The notes: generated by a model not told the origin, from the sequence alone. Positions 27,787-36,419 are shown, counted from the stretch's first letter. The stretch is DNA of 64,000 nt from Chlamydiae bacterium Ga0074140 (GCA_001464115.1 LNES01000006.1:186001-250000), one strand, 5' to 3'. A program made the numbers and translations.

Positions 27787-29075
27787 AGAGGCCTTGCCGG
27801 AGCTGGAATGGGTTGCTGATGGGGATCGTGCGTAGGATCTTCAAGAAATTCTGTGAGTTCGCTCTCCATTTCGGGGGTAATGATATGTTCCATCTCCTCT
27901 GCGCTATGGTGTACTTTTTCAACTCCTTGACCCAAAGAAACAAGGTACACTTCCCAAAGACGGTGCAGACGAATAATTTGTTGAGCTCTCATCGCCCCTT
28001 TATCTGTAAGTTCAACCCTTCCCTGGTTTTTCTTGACCAATCCCTTGAAGAGTAATCGATAAAAAAGAAGAAGAGAAAAATGGGGCTGAGGATGTGAAGA
28101 CTCTTGCGCGCGCCAGAGGGCTTTTAAGATATTTTCTTGTCTGCAGCGATCCTTAAAACGCGCGATACGGATCAGACGGCTAAGGAGGCCGCGTGTTGGG
28201 GCAAAAAGGAGCGCAATCAGACAGATGGCTGAGGCGCTGAGCAGGATCATAGGGCCTGTGGGAAAAGAGATCTTCTCTTCCCAAAATTTGGGAAGTTCCA
28301 CAGAGAGGTAGCTGCCGCAAAACCCGCTGATCAGGCCAAATGTGCCGGCAAGAATAAAAAGTGTTGATAAGCGATGGGTAAACTGGCGAGCAGCAACAGC
28401 CGGTGCCACCAGCATACCCGACATCAACACAACACCCACGCTGCGAAGACCAATGATGATAGCAAGAACGAGTAGGATGAAAAGGAAGGCATCGACAAGT
28501 GAAACCCTGGCACCAACCGATCTTGCAAGCTGACGATCAAAATTGATCAACTTGAGCGGCTGATAAAGAATGAGGAGAAAGAGGAGTGTGCCCACAAAAA
28601 GTAGGCTGTAAATGAGAATGTGACGATCGGTCATCGTCGCGACCTGTCCGTACAAAAAGATGTGGATCTGGTTGAACCAGATAGGATGCGCGACTTGAAG
28701 GTGGCTTGCGAATAAGATCCCGATTCCAAAAAAGAGTGCGAGAGCAAAACAGAGTGCGGCATCACTTTTTACACCGAGTCGTTTTTCCATGAGCTCTACA
28801 AGCCAGAGCCCACCCAATGCTGAAAGGAAAGCACCTGAAAGAGCGATCACACTTGCGACCCCCTCTCCGAAAGAGAAGAAGGTGGCAAGAAAAAGAATAC
28901 CGAGAACGATCCCGGGATAAGATGCGTGCGAAAGGGTCTCCGCCAAAAGACAGCGCTTACGCAAAAAAGCGACGACGCCAATAAGCGCAGAGGCCGCGCA
29001 CATCAGCATGCTGCCGATTGTGGGGGCTCTTAAAACAGGATCTAAAAAATGTTCAAGAGGTGAACCCCAAATCAT
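27783..29075 (-). CDS. ytgC: YtgCR: metal ABC permease fused to DtxR-type repressor
   Basis: A 430-residue fusion. Residues about 1-290 form an ABC-3 family permease with 8-9 membrane helices. Residues about 300-430 resemble the DtxR/TroR repressors: a winged-helix region (LLFYRLLFKGLVKKNQGRVE, LTDKGAMRAQQIIRLHRLWE) and the metal-binding dimerisation segment (KVHHSAEEMEHIITPEME). This is the YtgC-YtgR arrangement described in Chlamydia, where the repressor part is released by proteolysis and controls the ytg operon in response to iron. The conservation of the HRLWE and HHSAEEMEH ligands suggests a working sensor. It overlaps ytgB and ytgD by 4 bp each. No operator was identified with confidence upstream of ytgA. 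Confidence 0.93.
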   Translation of the reverse strand: MIWGSPLEHFLDPVLRAPTIGSMLMCAASALIGVVAFLRKRCLLAETLSHASYPGIVLGILFLATFFSFGEGVASVIALSGAFLSALGGLWLVELMEKRLGVKSDAALCFALALFFGIGILFASHLQVAHPIWFNQIHIFLYGQVATMTDRHILIYSLLFVGTLLFLLILYQPLKLINFDRQLARSVGARVSLVDAFLFILLVLAIIIGLRSVGVVLMSGMLVAPAVAARQFTHRLSTLFILAGTFGLISGFCGSYLSVELPKFWEEKISFPTGPMILLSASAICLIALLFAPTRGLLSRLIRIARFKDRCRQENILKALWRAQESSHPQPHFSLLLFYRLLFKGLVKKNQGRVELTDKGAMRAQQIIRLHRLWEVYLVSLGQGVEKVHHSAEEMEHIITPEMESELTEFLEDPTHDPHQQPIPAPARPL

Positions 29076-29848
29076 GCTTTGAATCCTGAGCTGGTTGTTT
29101 TTGAGATCCGTGCCACTTCATCCAAAAACACAGAACCCTTGCCATAGGCACGGAGAAGATTATCCGTATTGAAGACCTCCGCGGTAGGGCCACTTGCAAC
29201 GAGGCAGGTGTTGAGCATGAGAAGCCATTTGAAGTAGGCGCTTACAGTGGAGAGATCATGATGGACAATCAGCAGCGTTTTCCCTTGAGAAACCAGCTCG
29301 CCAAAAAGTGCTATCAGTGTCTTTTCTGTCGTGAGATCCACCCCTGCAAAAGGCTCATCCATCAAATAGAGATCCGCCTCTTGCGCGAGCGCCCGGGCAA
29401 TGAAAATTCTCTGTTGCTGGCCCCCCGAAAGCTGGCCAATCTGCCTGCCCGCAAAAGGAAGCATCCCCACCCTTTCCAAGGCGTCGCGTGCTCTCTTTTT
29501 GTCCTCTTTCTTTGGCCACTTAAACAAGCCTAGGTGCCCATACCTTCCCATGAGAACCACCTCTTCTGCCGTCAGAGGAAAATCCCAATCGACAGAGCTT
29601 CGTTGAGGAATATAGGCGACTTTTTTACGCACTTCTTTCAGTTTCCGTCCAAAAAATTTGACCTCTCCCGAAAGTGGCTCGATCATTCCAAGCAGAGTTT
29701 TTAAAAGGGTGCTCTTCCCCGCTCCATTCGGTCCAACGACTCCGACAAGCGAACCGGCCGGAATAGAAAAATTAATATCCCAGAGCACGGGGGTTTTATC
29801 ATAATTAACCGTCAGCTGATCGACTTCTAATACATACTTTTCATTCAT
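29072..29848 (-). CDS. ytgB: Metal ABC transporter ATP-binding protein YtgB
   Basis: ABC ATPase of 258 residues energising metal uptake. Walker A is GPNGAGKST, the signature is LSGGQQQRIFIARAL, and Walker B is LYLMDEPFAGVD; the H-loop His is in LLIVHHDLSTV. It overlaps ytgA by 8 bp and ytgC by 4 bp. Acts at the cytoplasmic face with the YtgC and YtgD permeases. Confidence 0.96.
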   Translation of the reverse strand: MNEKYVLEVDQLTVNYDKTPVLWDINFSIPAGSLVGVVGPNGAGKSTLLKTLLGMIEPLSGEVKFFGRKLKEVRKKVAYIPQRSSVDWDFPLTAEEVVLMGRYGHLGLFKWPKKEDKKRARDALERVGMLPFAGRQIGQLSGGQQQRIFIARALAQEADLYLMDEPFAGVDLTTEKTLIALFGELVSQGKTLLIVHHDLSTVSAYFKWLLMLNTCLVASGPTAEVFNTDNLLRAYGKGSVFLDEVARISKTTSSGFKA

Positions 29849-30830
29849 GGATCTGTTTCCATTCTTGTAACAAGACCGTACTGTTGTGTCCGATCATTTT
29901 TAGATAATTATCCGCTGCGGAACCCGCGGGTCCCATTGCATCGCCATAGAGAGCTGCGGAAGAGATCTTTACTGTTAATCCTTTCTCTTTGCAGGCGCTG
30001 ACAATCTTTTTTAGAGAGTCGCGGCTGACATTCGATTCTGGGAACACGACTCCAATCTGGTAACGGCTTAAGTGATCGATTGTTTTCTGGATATCTGCAC
30101 TGCTGAGCTGACCGTCTGGCGCGAGTCCCTCTGGCGCCACAAAACGCTTCTGCCATTTTTCTTGTGTCTGCTCATCCCTTTCAGCGAGGTAGGCGCGCGC
30201 AAAATAGTTAAAAGCATCATGGCTCGTGACGAGATAGCGAGACTTTTCTGGAACAGCATGCAATCTCTCAATGAGGTCTTGATGGGTTGCAAGCATTTTT
30301 TCTCTTAGCTTCGCACCATTTTGCACATAAAAATTTGTATGATCTGGATCTGCCTGTGAGAGAGCCTCTACAATTGGATCAATTGCTGTTGCCCATAGGG
30401 AGATATCCATCCAAACATGGGGATCGATCTTTCCGTCGACAAAGATCATCGCCTCTTTTGCTCGCTTCTGAATCTCGTTTCCCAGCGCGACTTTGTGCGG
30501 GTGTTTTTGCAGCTGATATTGAAGACTTGCTCCGTGTTCAAGCCCGAGTCCGTTATTAAAAACAATTTCAGCAAATGCGATCTTCTCCTCGTCACCTTTG
30601 ACAAGCTCATAGCTGTGGGGATCGATCTCTCCGCGAATGAGCGTTAAGCGGTCAACTCTTTCTCCTCCAACTTCTCCAACCAGATCATCGATCATCGCTG
30701 TTGTTGAAAGGACTTTAATCCGCCCATTTTTCTCTGTCCAAGAGCTCCAATTCCCTTGCGTCTTCTCCTGTTTTGAACAGCTAAAAAAACCCAAACAGAT
30801 GAGGAGAATGTATTTGATAGATGCACTCAT
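29841..30830 (-). CDS. ytgA: Metal-binding periplasmic lipoprotein YtgA
   Basis: Solute-binding protein of the ZnuA/TroA/PsaA cluster, 329 residues. The N-terminal hydrophobic segment ends in FFSC, a near-lipobox that would make it a lipoprotein. Candidate metal ligands are visible: HSYEL near residue 72, HVWMDISLW near 137, HDAFNYFAR near 203, and PESNVSRD near 278. It is the first gene of the ytgABCD-rseP operon and is divergent from the CT066-like gene, with about 150 bp between them for two promoters. In Chlamydia the homologue binds iron or manganese; the ion here is inferred. Confidence 0.95.
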   Translation of the reverse strand: MSASIKYILLICLGFFSCSKQEKTQGNWSSWTEKNGRIKVLSTTAMIDDLVGEVGGERVDRLTLIRGEIDPHSYELVKGDEEKIAFAEIVFNNGLGLEHGASLQYQLQKHPHKVALGNEIQKRAKEAMIFVDGKIDPHVWMDISLWATAIDPIVEALSQADPDHTNFYVQNGAKLREKMLATHQDLIERLHAVPEKSRYLVTSHDAFNYFARAYLAERDEQTQEKWQKRFVAPEGLAPDGQLSSADIQKTIDHLSRYQIGVVFPESNVSRDSLKKIVSACKEKGLTVKISSAALYGDAMGPAGSAADNYLKMIGHNSTVLLQEWKQIHE

Positions 30831-30982
30831 ATTAACATCAATTTTCTATCTTTTCCCAAATATAAACAAGTTCTGTTGCACAAAAAGTTCGACATTTTAT
30901 AAACTCCCCCAATTGCGAAGAAAAATGGTATTCTCAGAGAACTGAAGAAATACCGAACTAACAAAAGAAGGAATGCTACATT

Positions 30983-31495
30983 ATGTCTAACGAGTCCAAA
31001 ACAAAAAGCCTGAAAGACGTCGAGGATATCATCGCTAAAGCCATCAAAAAAGTAGGTGGTAAAAAAGAAAATGATCTTTGCAAATATATTCCTATGTCTT
31101 CTGGTGGATATATGCACCACTTCACTCTCCGCAAAATGAGATTAAAACAGCCCCAAGAGCTTGGCGCGTTAATTGAAAAGTTTATTACGCAAGCTGAAAG
31201 ACCTCACAGCGTACCTCCTAAACAACGCGCGGCTCGCGGTTCACGCAAACGTCGTGATCAGATCACCTTCACACGCGGGCAGTTAGAACGTATGCTCACG
31301 ATTGCCAGACTCGCTGGAGATAAAGAGATGGTAACAATTCTTAGCCCCAAAAAATCTCTTTCCACATGCAAACGCGAGTTGATCGCCTCCATCCGTCACG
31401 GAAAGGTCGAGCCAGAACTCTGGAATGCCTATAGCGAATGTGTCCAGATGCACCAACATTTGAGCGCTGACATGCTCCAGGCACTGCAAAGATAA
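30983..31495 (+). CDS. Conserved chlamydial hypothetical protein (CT066-like)
   Basis: Basic protein of 170 residues without signal peptide or membrane segment. The N-terminus is Lys-rich (KTKSLKDVEDIIAKAIKKVG), followed by a compact region with YIPMSSGGYMHHFTLRKM and a strongly basic KQRAARGSRKRRDQ linker, then helices. Its place between divergent ytgA and the ADP/ATP translocase equals CT066 in C. trachomatis, which is the basis for the name. The charge pattern could suit nucleic-acid binding, but nothing proves it. Confidence 0.75.
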   Translation: MSNESKTKSLKDVEDIIAKAIKKVGGKKENDLCKYIPMSSGGYMHHFTLRKMRLKQPQELGALIEKFITQAERPHSVPPKQRAARGSRKRRDQITFTRGQLERMLTIARLAGDKEMVTILSPKKSLSTCKRELIASIRHGKVEPELWNAYSECVQMHQHLSADMLQALQR

Positions 31496-31537
31496 ATTTC
31501 GAACTCATCAAAAAAAATTTAGGCATTTTGAGATGAA

Positions 31538-31568
31538 GGGTTTTTGTTGTGATATTTAACAAAAACCC
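31538..31568 (+). terminator. Hairpin between the CT066-like gene and the translocase
   Basis: Perfect 11-bp arms GGGTTTTTGTT and AACAAAAACCC around a 9-nt loop. There is no T tract after it. TAGAAT directly follows at 31571, so the hairpin may instead lie just upstream of, or overlap, a promoter for the translocase gene. Confidence 0.55.
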
Positions 31569-31613
31569 ATTAGAATACCTCCTTTAAACACTTTTCATTA
31601 TTGAGGATAAACC

Positions 31614-33182
31614 ATGGCCGAGACTGTAAAACGTGAATTTGGAAAATGGCGGTCCTTTTTCTGGCCCGTCCATAACTTTGAGCTTAAAAAGCTCCTTCCG
31701 ATGTTCTTTCTGTTCTTCTTCATCAACTTTAACTACACAATTCTTCGAGACACTAAAGACGCTCTTATCGTTACGGCGCCTGGCTCTGGTGCAGAAGCGA
31801 TTCCCTTCCTTAAAGTATGGGGCGTGCTGCCTGTGGCCATTCTTTTCATGCTGGCCTACGCGAAGTTAAGCAACATCCTCAGCAAAACACGCTTATTCTA
31901 TACAACGATCACAGCCTTTATCGCGTTCTTCGGGATCTTTGCTCTCGTGCTCTATCCGATGCGAGACATCCTCCATCCAACGGAGATGGCTGACCGTCTT
32001 CAGGCTTTCCTCCCATCTGGATTTAGCGGCTTAGTTGCTCTCTTCAGAAACTGGACATATGCTCTCTTTTACATCATGTCAGAGCTCTGGGGTAGCGTGG
32101 CGATCTCCCTCCTTTTCTGGGGATTCGCTAACGACACCACTCGCGTTTCTGAGTCTAAGCGTTTTTACGCGATGTTCGGCCTTGGAGCTAACTTCGCGAT
32201 GCTCTTTTCTGGCCCTGCAATCGTCTACTTCTCAGACATCCGCAGCAAGCTGCCAGCAGGAGTTGATGCTTGGGGCGTTTCTTTAAATTATATGTTGAGC
32301 TTGGTCATTCTCTCAGGGCTCCTCGTTATGGGGATCTACTGGTGGATCAATAAAAAAGTTCTCACAGACAGCCGTTTCTACGATCCAAGCGAGCTGCAAA
32401 AAGCAAAAAAAGAGAAGCCCAAAATGCCTCTCAAAGAAAGCTTTGCGCTTCTTGCTAAGTCCAAATACCTCGGCTGCCTTGCAATTCTCGTGATTGCATA
32501 CGGAATTTCGATCAACCTAGTTGAAGTTACCTGGAAGAGCCAATTGAAGCTCCAATATCCAAATCCAAACGAATATAGCGCATTCATGGGCTACTTCTCC
32601 GCTATCACTGGCGTTGCAACGATCCTAATGATGCTCTTCGTTGGTGGTAACGTGATCCGCCGCTTCGGATGGGGCGTCGGCGCGATGATTACTCCTGTCG
32701 TTCTGCTCATCACGGGCGTTGGATTCTTCTCGTTCGTGATCTTCCGTGACGCACTCACTGCATTCATCAGCGTCCTGGGTACAACCCCACTGATGCTTGC
32801 TGTGCTCTTCGGTACGGCGCAAAACATCATGAGTAAGTCTGCCAAGTACTCACTCTTTGATCCGACTAAAGAGATGGCTTACATTCCTCTTGACCAAGAG
32901 TCAAAAGTGAAAGGTAAAGCGGCGATCGACGTCGTGGGAGCTCGCCTCGGCAAGTCTGGGGGCTCACTCGTTCAGCAAGGTCTGATTATCGCTCTCGGTT
33001 CTCTTGCTGCCATCACGCCTTATATTGCCGTGATCCTCTTCCTTATCATTGGTGCTTGGATCTACGCATCTAAGTCTTTGAGCGCTCAGTTCTCCAAACT
33101 CACTGCAGAGAGAGAGCACGAGCACACAAAGAAAAAAGCCAAAGAGGCAAAAGCGGTGGCAGAACCGCAACCGACAACCTAA
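31614..33182 (+). CDS. npt1: ADP/ATP translocase, NTT family (energy parasitism)
   Basis: Nucleotide transporter of 522 residues with about 12 membrane helices, of the NTT family found in chlamydiae, rickettsiae and plastids. It exchanges bacterial ADP for host ATP across the inner membrane. Family sequence is visible at the N-terminus (LKKLLPMFFLFFFINFNYTILRDTKDALIVTAPGSGAE is split over two helices; key piece NYTILRDTKDALIV). The C-terminus is a charged Lys/Glu tail. A GAGGA Shine-Dalgarno lies 7 nt before the ATG. The neighbourhood ytg-CT066-npt1 is conserved with Chlamydia (CT065). It is the strongest single marker that the host is an obligate intracellular bacterium. Isoform specificity (ATP/ADP versus other nucleotides) is inferred from synteny. 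Confidence 0.96.
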   Translation: MAETVKREFGKWRSFFWPVHNFELKKLLPMFFLFFFINFNYTILRDTKDALIVTAPGSGAEAIPFLKVWGVLPVAILFMLAYAKLSNILSKTRLFYTTITAFIAFFGIFALVLYPMRDILHPTEMADRLQAFLPSGFSGLVALFRNWTYALFYIMSELWGSVAISLLFWGFANDTTRVSESKRFYAMFGLGANFAMLFSGPAIVYFSDIRSKLPAGVDAWGVSLNYMLSLVILSGLLVMGIYWWINKKVLTDSRFYDPSELQKAKKEKPKMPLKESFALLAKSKYLGCLAILVIAYGISINLVEVTWKSQLKLQYPNPNEYSAFMGYFSAITGVATILMMLFVGGNVIRRFGWGVGAMITPVVLLITGVGFFSFVIFRDALTAFISVLGTTPLMLAVLFGTAQNIMSKSAKYSLFDPTKEMAYIPLDQESKVKGKAAIDVVGARLGKSGGSLVQQGLIIALGSLAAITPYIAVILFLIIGAWIYASKSLSAQFSKLTAEREHEHTKKKAKEAKAVAEPQPTT

Positions 33183-33208
33183 GCGCTCTGCGTTTAGTTT
33201 TTTTGTCC

Positions 33209-33239
33209 AAAAAAAGGAGGGAGAAATCCCTCCTTTTTT
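33209..33239 (+). terminator. Rho-independent terminator of the translocase gene
   Basis: Arms AAAAAGGAGGGA and TCCCTCCTTTTT with a GAAA loop and T tract, 27 nt after the stop codon. Confidence 0.93.
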
Positions 33240-33264
33240 ATTTTCAGCACAGAACAATTCTAAA

Positions 33265-33291
33265 GATCGGGCACGCACGCGGGCACGGAAG
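33265..33291 (+). repeat. Family B repeat unit, unpaired copy
   Basis: GATCGGGCACGCACGCGGGC followed by ACGGAAG, the B unit seen at eight other places between 44 and 54 kb. No inverted partner was found here; instead a family C element begins 10 nt later. Confidence 0.8.
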
Positions 33292-33300
33292 CAAAAAAGA

Positions 33301-33477
33301 GATTTTTTAACACCGAGCACACCGAGGCGCTTCGCGCAGAATAAAAAAATTAACAGGATGATGGACGGTCGGGTTGGAAAAAGAAAGTGGCCAAACTCTC
33401 TCTCATTAACCTGTCCACCTTTTGCATCGAATTATTTTCTCTCTTTCTCCTTCTCGGTGTGCTCGGTGTTAAAAATC
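33301..33477. repeat. Inverted-repeat element, family C
   Basis: GATTTTTTAACACCGAGCAC... at the left and its near-perfect 25-bp complement (CTCGGTGTGCTCGGTGTTAA...) at the right, about 125 bp apart. The left arm also occurs at 52210-52245 inside a B element, with the same GGCGCTTCGCGC continuation. With the terminator and the B unit it fills the 352-bp gap between the translocase and murE genes. No gene is seen in it. Confidence 0.82.
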
Positions 33478-33534
33478 CCTTTCTCTTGCGTTTACGCCCC
33501 CATAAAATCGTGATGTGGTACAGTCTTTTTTCAT

Positions 33535-35028
33535 ATGAAGCTGAAGAAGTTGCTCAAAGAGATTGGAGTGGAATGCAAGGGTGGCGCGGATGTTGAGATC
33601 ACCGGGATCTGCTCCGACTCAAAAAAAGTAGCACCAGGAAACCTCTTTATCGCCAAGAAGGGGCTCACTCATGACGGCGCGCGCTTCATCCCGCAGGCAA
33701 TTGCTGCGGGAGCTTCTGCTGTTGCCACTACAATATACGATCCCTTTTTGCCCAATGAGATTGTGCAAATCATCCACGCTGACGTCGCTGCCCTAGAGAG
33801 CGAACTCGCAAAAATCTATTATCAACACCCTGCCGAAAAGTTATTTCTAGTAGGCATCACGGGAACAAATGGCAAAACGACAACCTCATATCTCGTAAGA
33901 CATCTGTTTGAAAGCGCAAATGTCTCGTGTGGATTGATCGGAACTGTCGAATGGATTGCGGGTAAAAATCACCACCCCTCTCTTTATACCGCTCCCGACC
34001 TTCTCACCAATTACAAGCTCTTTCAGGAAATGGTCCAGAGCGGTTGTAAAGCGGCTGTTATGGAGGTCTCTTCTCATGCATTAGAGCAGGGAAGAGTTCG
34101 CGATATCGAATTTGATGTTGCAGTCTTCACGAACTTGACGCAAGACCATCTCGATTATCACAAGACGATGGAGAGCTACGGCAATGCAAAAGCGAAATTG
34201 TTCTCTAACTTGGGAAAGGGCTCATTACACAAATCATTTCCTAAAAAAGCTCTTGTAAATGCGGATAGCGCCTGGACTCCACGACTCATTCAGAACTGTC
34301 ACGCTGAGATTCTCTCTTATGGCATTGATCAAAACGCAGATATTCGAGCAAAAGAAATTGCACTCACCCCCGAGGGGATGCGCTTTGTCGTTCAATATCA
34401 GAATCAACAAGCCCACTTTTCTCTCTCATTGATCGGACGTTTTAATGTGTACAACTGCCTTGCGGCGATTGGGGTTGGTATCGCCTACGGTCTTTCTTTA
34501 GAAAATATGGCCAAGATTTTACGCAGTTTCAAAAATGCAAGAGGCCGTTTGGAGCGGGTCGAAAATTCTCGCGGCCTACATATCTTTGTAGACTACGCAC
34601 ACAGTGATGATGCGTTAGAAAATGTGCTGGTGACACTGAGAGAGATCAAAAGGGGAAAGTTAATCACCGTTTTTGGATGCGGAGGAGATCGCGATCGTGA
34701 AAAGCGCCCGAAAATGGGACGTGTAGCGGAAAGTTATTCCGATATCGCCATCGTCACTTCCGACAATCCTCGGAGTGAAGATCCTGCTATGATTGTTCAA
34801 GAAATCCTAAAAGGTTTTAAAAACCAGAAGCAGGCAATCGTTCTATTGGATCGCAAAGAGGCGATTGAACGAGCGATTAAACTTGCAGGCCCTGACGACA
34901 TCGTTCTGATTGCAGGTAAGGGCCATGAAACAAAGCAGATCTTTGCCCATCAAGTCATCCACTTCGACGACCGCGAAGTCGCCCTCAAAGCGATCTCTTC
35001 CCATTTGGAGTGCGGTGACTCGTTGTAA
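33535..35028 (+). CDS. murE: UDP-N-acetylmuramoyl-tripeptide synthetase MurE
   Basis: Cytoplasmic Mur ligase of 497 residues adding the third amino acid to UDP-MurNAc-L-Ala-D-Glu. The ATP loop GITGTNGKTTTS and the central Mur domain are present. The C-terminal motif DNPRSEDP is the signature for meso-diaminopimelate rather than lysine, so the stem peptide should contain meso-DAP. It is encoded alone on the plus strand; in C. trachomatis it lies next to amiA and pbp3 (CT268-CT270), whereas here a toxin-immunity island separates it from amiA. Confidence 0.97.
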   Translation: MKLKKLLKEIGVECKGGADVEITGICSDSKKVAPGNLFIAKKGLTHDGARFIPQAIAAGASAVATTIYDPFLPNEIVQIIHADVAALESELAKIYYQHPAEKLFLVGITGTNGKTTTSYLVRHLFESANVSCGLIGTVEWIAGKNHHPSLYTAPDLLTNYKLFQEMVQSGCKAAVMEVSSHALEQGRVRDIEFDVAVFTNLTQDHLDYHKTMESYGNAKAKLFSNLGKGSLHKSFPKKALVNADSAWTPRLIQNCHAEILSYGIDQNADIRAKEIALTPEGMRFVVQYQNQQAHFSLSLIGRFNVYNCLAAIGVGIAYGLSLENMAKILRSFKNARGRLERVENSRGLHIFVDYAHSDDALENVLVTLREIKRGKLITVFGCGGDRDREKRPKMGRVAESYSDIAIVTSDNPRSEDPAMIVQEILKGFKNQKQAIVLLDRKEAIERAIKLAGPDDIVLIAGKGHETKQIFAHQVIHFDDREVALKAISSHLECGDSL

Positions 35029-35032
35029 TCTG

Positions 35033-35075
35033 TCAAGACATAGGTAACACTTCTATCAGGACATGGGTAACACTT
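35033..35075. repeat. Two short direct repeats, possible IS end remnant
   Basis: TCAAGACATAGGTAACACTT and TCAGGACATGGGTAACACTT stand 23 bp apart, with 18 of 20 positions equal. The sequence GACATGGGTAACACTT resembles terminal repeats of some IS481-type elements, but no transposase is present. It lies directly after murE, at one edge of the toxin-immunity island. Confidence 0.5.
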
Positions 35076-35083
35076 TTAAGGGA

Positions 35084-35127
35084 GCTGCGACAAGTCGCAG
35101 TCTAACACAGCGGTGACGAGTCACCGC
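35084..35127. terminator. Two adjacent hairpins between murE and the immunity operon
   Basis: CTGCGACAAGTCGCAG and GCGGTGACGAGTCACCGC are near-perfect small palindromes, ten bases apart. They lie between convergent murE and the minus-strand immunity genes and could terminate both. Neither is followed by a strong T tract. Confidence 0.5.
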
Positions 35128-35147
35128 ACTCCAAAAAGTTCTCTTGC

Positions 35148-35459
35148 TTATTCTTTTCTGCGATAGACAAATCTTCCGCGATCTGGAATTGGATTAGGGT
35201 AGTCGAGTCGTTCGATTCCCTCGTTTAAAACGTACTGAATATCCATATCTGAAATCACTTCTGTAACGGCACAATCCCACAAATCGATCAAATTTTCAGC
35301 AACTTCACCGTGATAATAAAACCGTATGTACACAACATGATTTTCATTATCTAGATCTACAACTACAGCTCTCAACTCTGGAGTGACGGCACCTAAAAGA
35401 GCTCGTTGCACGGAGAGGAGGGCATTTGCCATCGAAAATATTTCGTTCAATTTCTCCAT
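35148..35459 (-). CDS. Immunity-like protein, copy 4 (last of the toxin operon)
   Basis: Acidic protein of 103 residues. It shares with copies 1 and 2 the core ALLSVQRALLGAVTPELRAV, IRFYYHGEVAENLIDLWDCA and GIERLDYPNPIPDRGRFVYRR. The family looks like small immunity proteins of contact-dependent or polymorphic toxin systems (CdiI-like), although this is a recognition by pattern. It begins 10 nt after copy 3 and is the distal gene of the minus-strand operon that starts with the toxin gene at 38216. Highly similar to copy 1 in the first 20 residues (EIFSMANAL), which suggests recent duplication. Confidence 0.75.
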   Translation of the reverse strand: MEKLNEIFSMANALLSVQRALLGAVTPELRAVVVDLDNENHVVYIRFYYHGEVAENLIDLWDCAVTEVISDMDIQYVLNEGIERLDYPNPIPDRGRFVYRRKE

Positions 35460-35469
35460 ATTGCCGTGG

Positions 35470-35757
35470 TTACTCTTTTCTGCGATAAACAGTGAATTGA
35501 TGTTGTGGGAGTTGTATAGGGAAATTCAGGCGAATGGACTCTTCGCAAATACGAATCTCTTCTTCAAAATCGCCCGCAACTTCGCTTGCTATACAATTTA
35601 CGGACTCTTTGTTTTCCTCGTTGATCTCTTTATCGAAATAAAAATAAAGAGTGATTTTCCTTTGAACATCATCGTAATCAACCGCTACCATTCGAAGATT
35701 GGAGGAAATCTCGCAAAGCAATGCTCTTTGCAACGAAAGTCTGATCCCAACATTCAC
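35470..35757 (-). CDS. Immunity-like protein, copy 3 (divergent)
   Basis: Protein of 95 residues with the same frame of features (LQRALLCEISSNLRMVAVDY, FYFDKEINEENKESVNC, SIRLNFPIQLPQHQFTVYRRKE) but far lower similarity than copies 1, 2 and 4 have with each other. The position of acidic residues differs throughout the middle, so it probably recognises a different partner. It may protect against a toxin variant not encoded here. The gap to copy 2 is 51 bp, the longest inside the operon. Confidence 0.72.
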   Translation of the reverse strand: MNVGIRLSLQRALLCEISSNLRMVAVDYDDVQRKITLYFYFDKEINEENKESVNCIASEVAGDFEEEIRICEESIRLNFPIQLPQHQFTVYRRKE

Positions 35758-35808
35758 CGAACACCACCGGATGTATTCTTTTTAGGTTCACAACAGGATA
35801 TGGACAAG

Positions 35809-36111
35809 TCACTCGCGCCTGCGATAAGCATATCTGCCTCGGAAAGGTATTTTGTTGGGGTAATCCAATCTTTCAATTCCTTCGTCAAAAAAACAATCTG
35901 GGCCCAAGTCTACTTCTGTGATTGCACAATTCCATAATTCGATTAAATCCTCGGAAACTTCACCGTGATAATAGAAACGTATATAGAGGACCTGTCTTGC
36001 ATCATCGAGATCAACAACTACGGCTCTCAACTCTGGCGTGACGACACCTAAAAGAGCTCGTTGTACGGAGAGGAGAGCGTAAGGTAGTGAAAACGTTTCC
36101 ATTGAGAGCAC
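35809..36111 (-). CDS. Immunity-like protein, copy 2
   Basis: Protein of 100 residues, closely related to copies 1 and 4: YALLSVQRALLGVVTPELRA, IRFYYHGEVSEDLIELWNCA, GIERLDYPNKIPFRGRYAYRR. The N-terminus may begin at the ATG for METFSLP (three codons in) rather than at 36111. It lies 13 nt downstream of copy 1. Confidence 0.75.
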   Translation of the reverse strand: MLSMETFSLPYALLSVQRALLGVVTPELRAVVVDLDDARQVLYIRFYYHGEVSEDLIELWNCAITEVDLGPDCFFDEGIERLDYPNKIPFRGRYAYRRRE

Positions 36112-36124
36112 GCTTCAGGGGCAA

Positions 36125-36418
36125 CTATTCTTTCCTTCGAAAGGCGAATCTTCCGCGAACCGGAATTGGATTAGGGTAGTCGAGTCGTTCAATTCCTTTA
36201 TCGTAAAAACAGTTCAAACCCATATCTATTTCTGTAATCGCACAGTCCCACAAATCAATTAGTTCTTCAGAGACTTCACCGTGATAATAGAAACGTACAT
36301 AAAGCACTTTTTCGTCTTTTTCTAGATCTATAACAACAGCTCTAAGTTCGGGTGTAACAACTCCTAATAAGGCGTTTTGCACTTCTATTAGGGCATTTGC
36401 CATCGAAAATATTTCCAT
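36125..36418 (-). CDS. Immunity-like protein, copy 1 (next to toxin)
   Basis: Protein of 97 residues starting one nucleotide after the toxin stop codon (TAATATG), with AGAGGA from the toxin's last codons as Shine-Dalgarno, so translation is coupled to the toxin. Core motifs: NALLGVVTPELRAVVIDL, VRFYYHGEVSEELIDLWDC, GIERLDYPNPIPVRGRFAF. Adjacency makes it the best candidate for the cognate inhibitor of the Ntox50-like domain. The family name is not certain; the immunity role is inferred from order, size, acidity and repetition. Confidence 0.78.
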   Translation of the reverse strand: MEIFSMANALIEVQNALLGVVTPELRAVVIDLEKDEKVLYVRFYYHGEVSEELIDLWDCAITEIDMGLNCFYDKGIERLDYPNPIPVRGRFAFRRKE

Positions 36419-36419
36419 A

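Noticed and set aside
33265..33477. CRISPR-like repeats
   Set aside because: Repeats are inverted pairs, not regularly spaced direct repeats, and no cas gene is present.
35383..35937. 184-codon plus-strand frame opposite the immunity-like genes
   Set aside because: The four minus-strand paralogues are clearly real and this frame only crosses two of them out of register.
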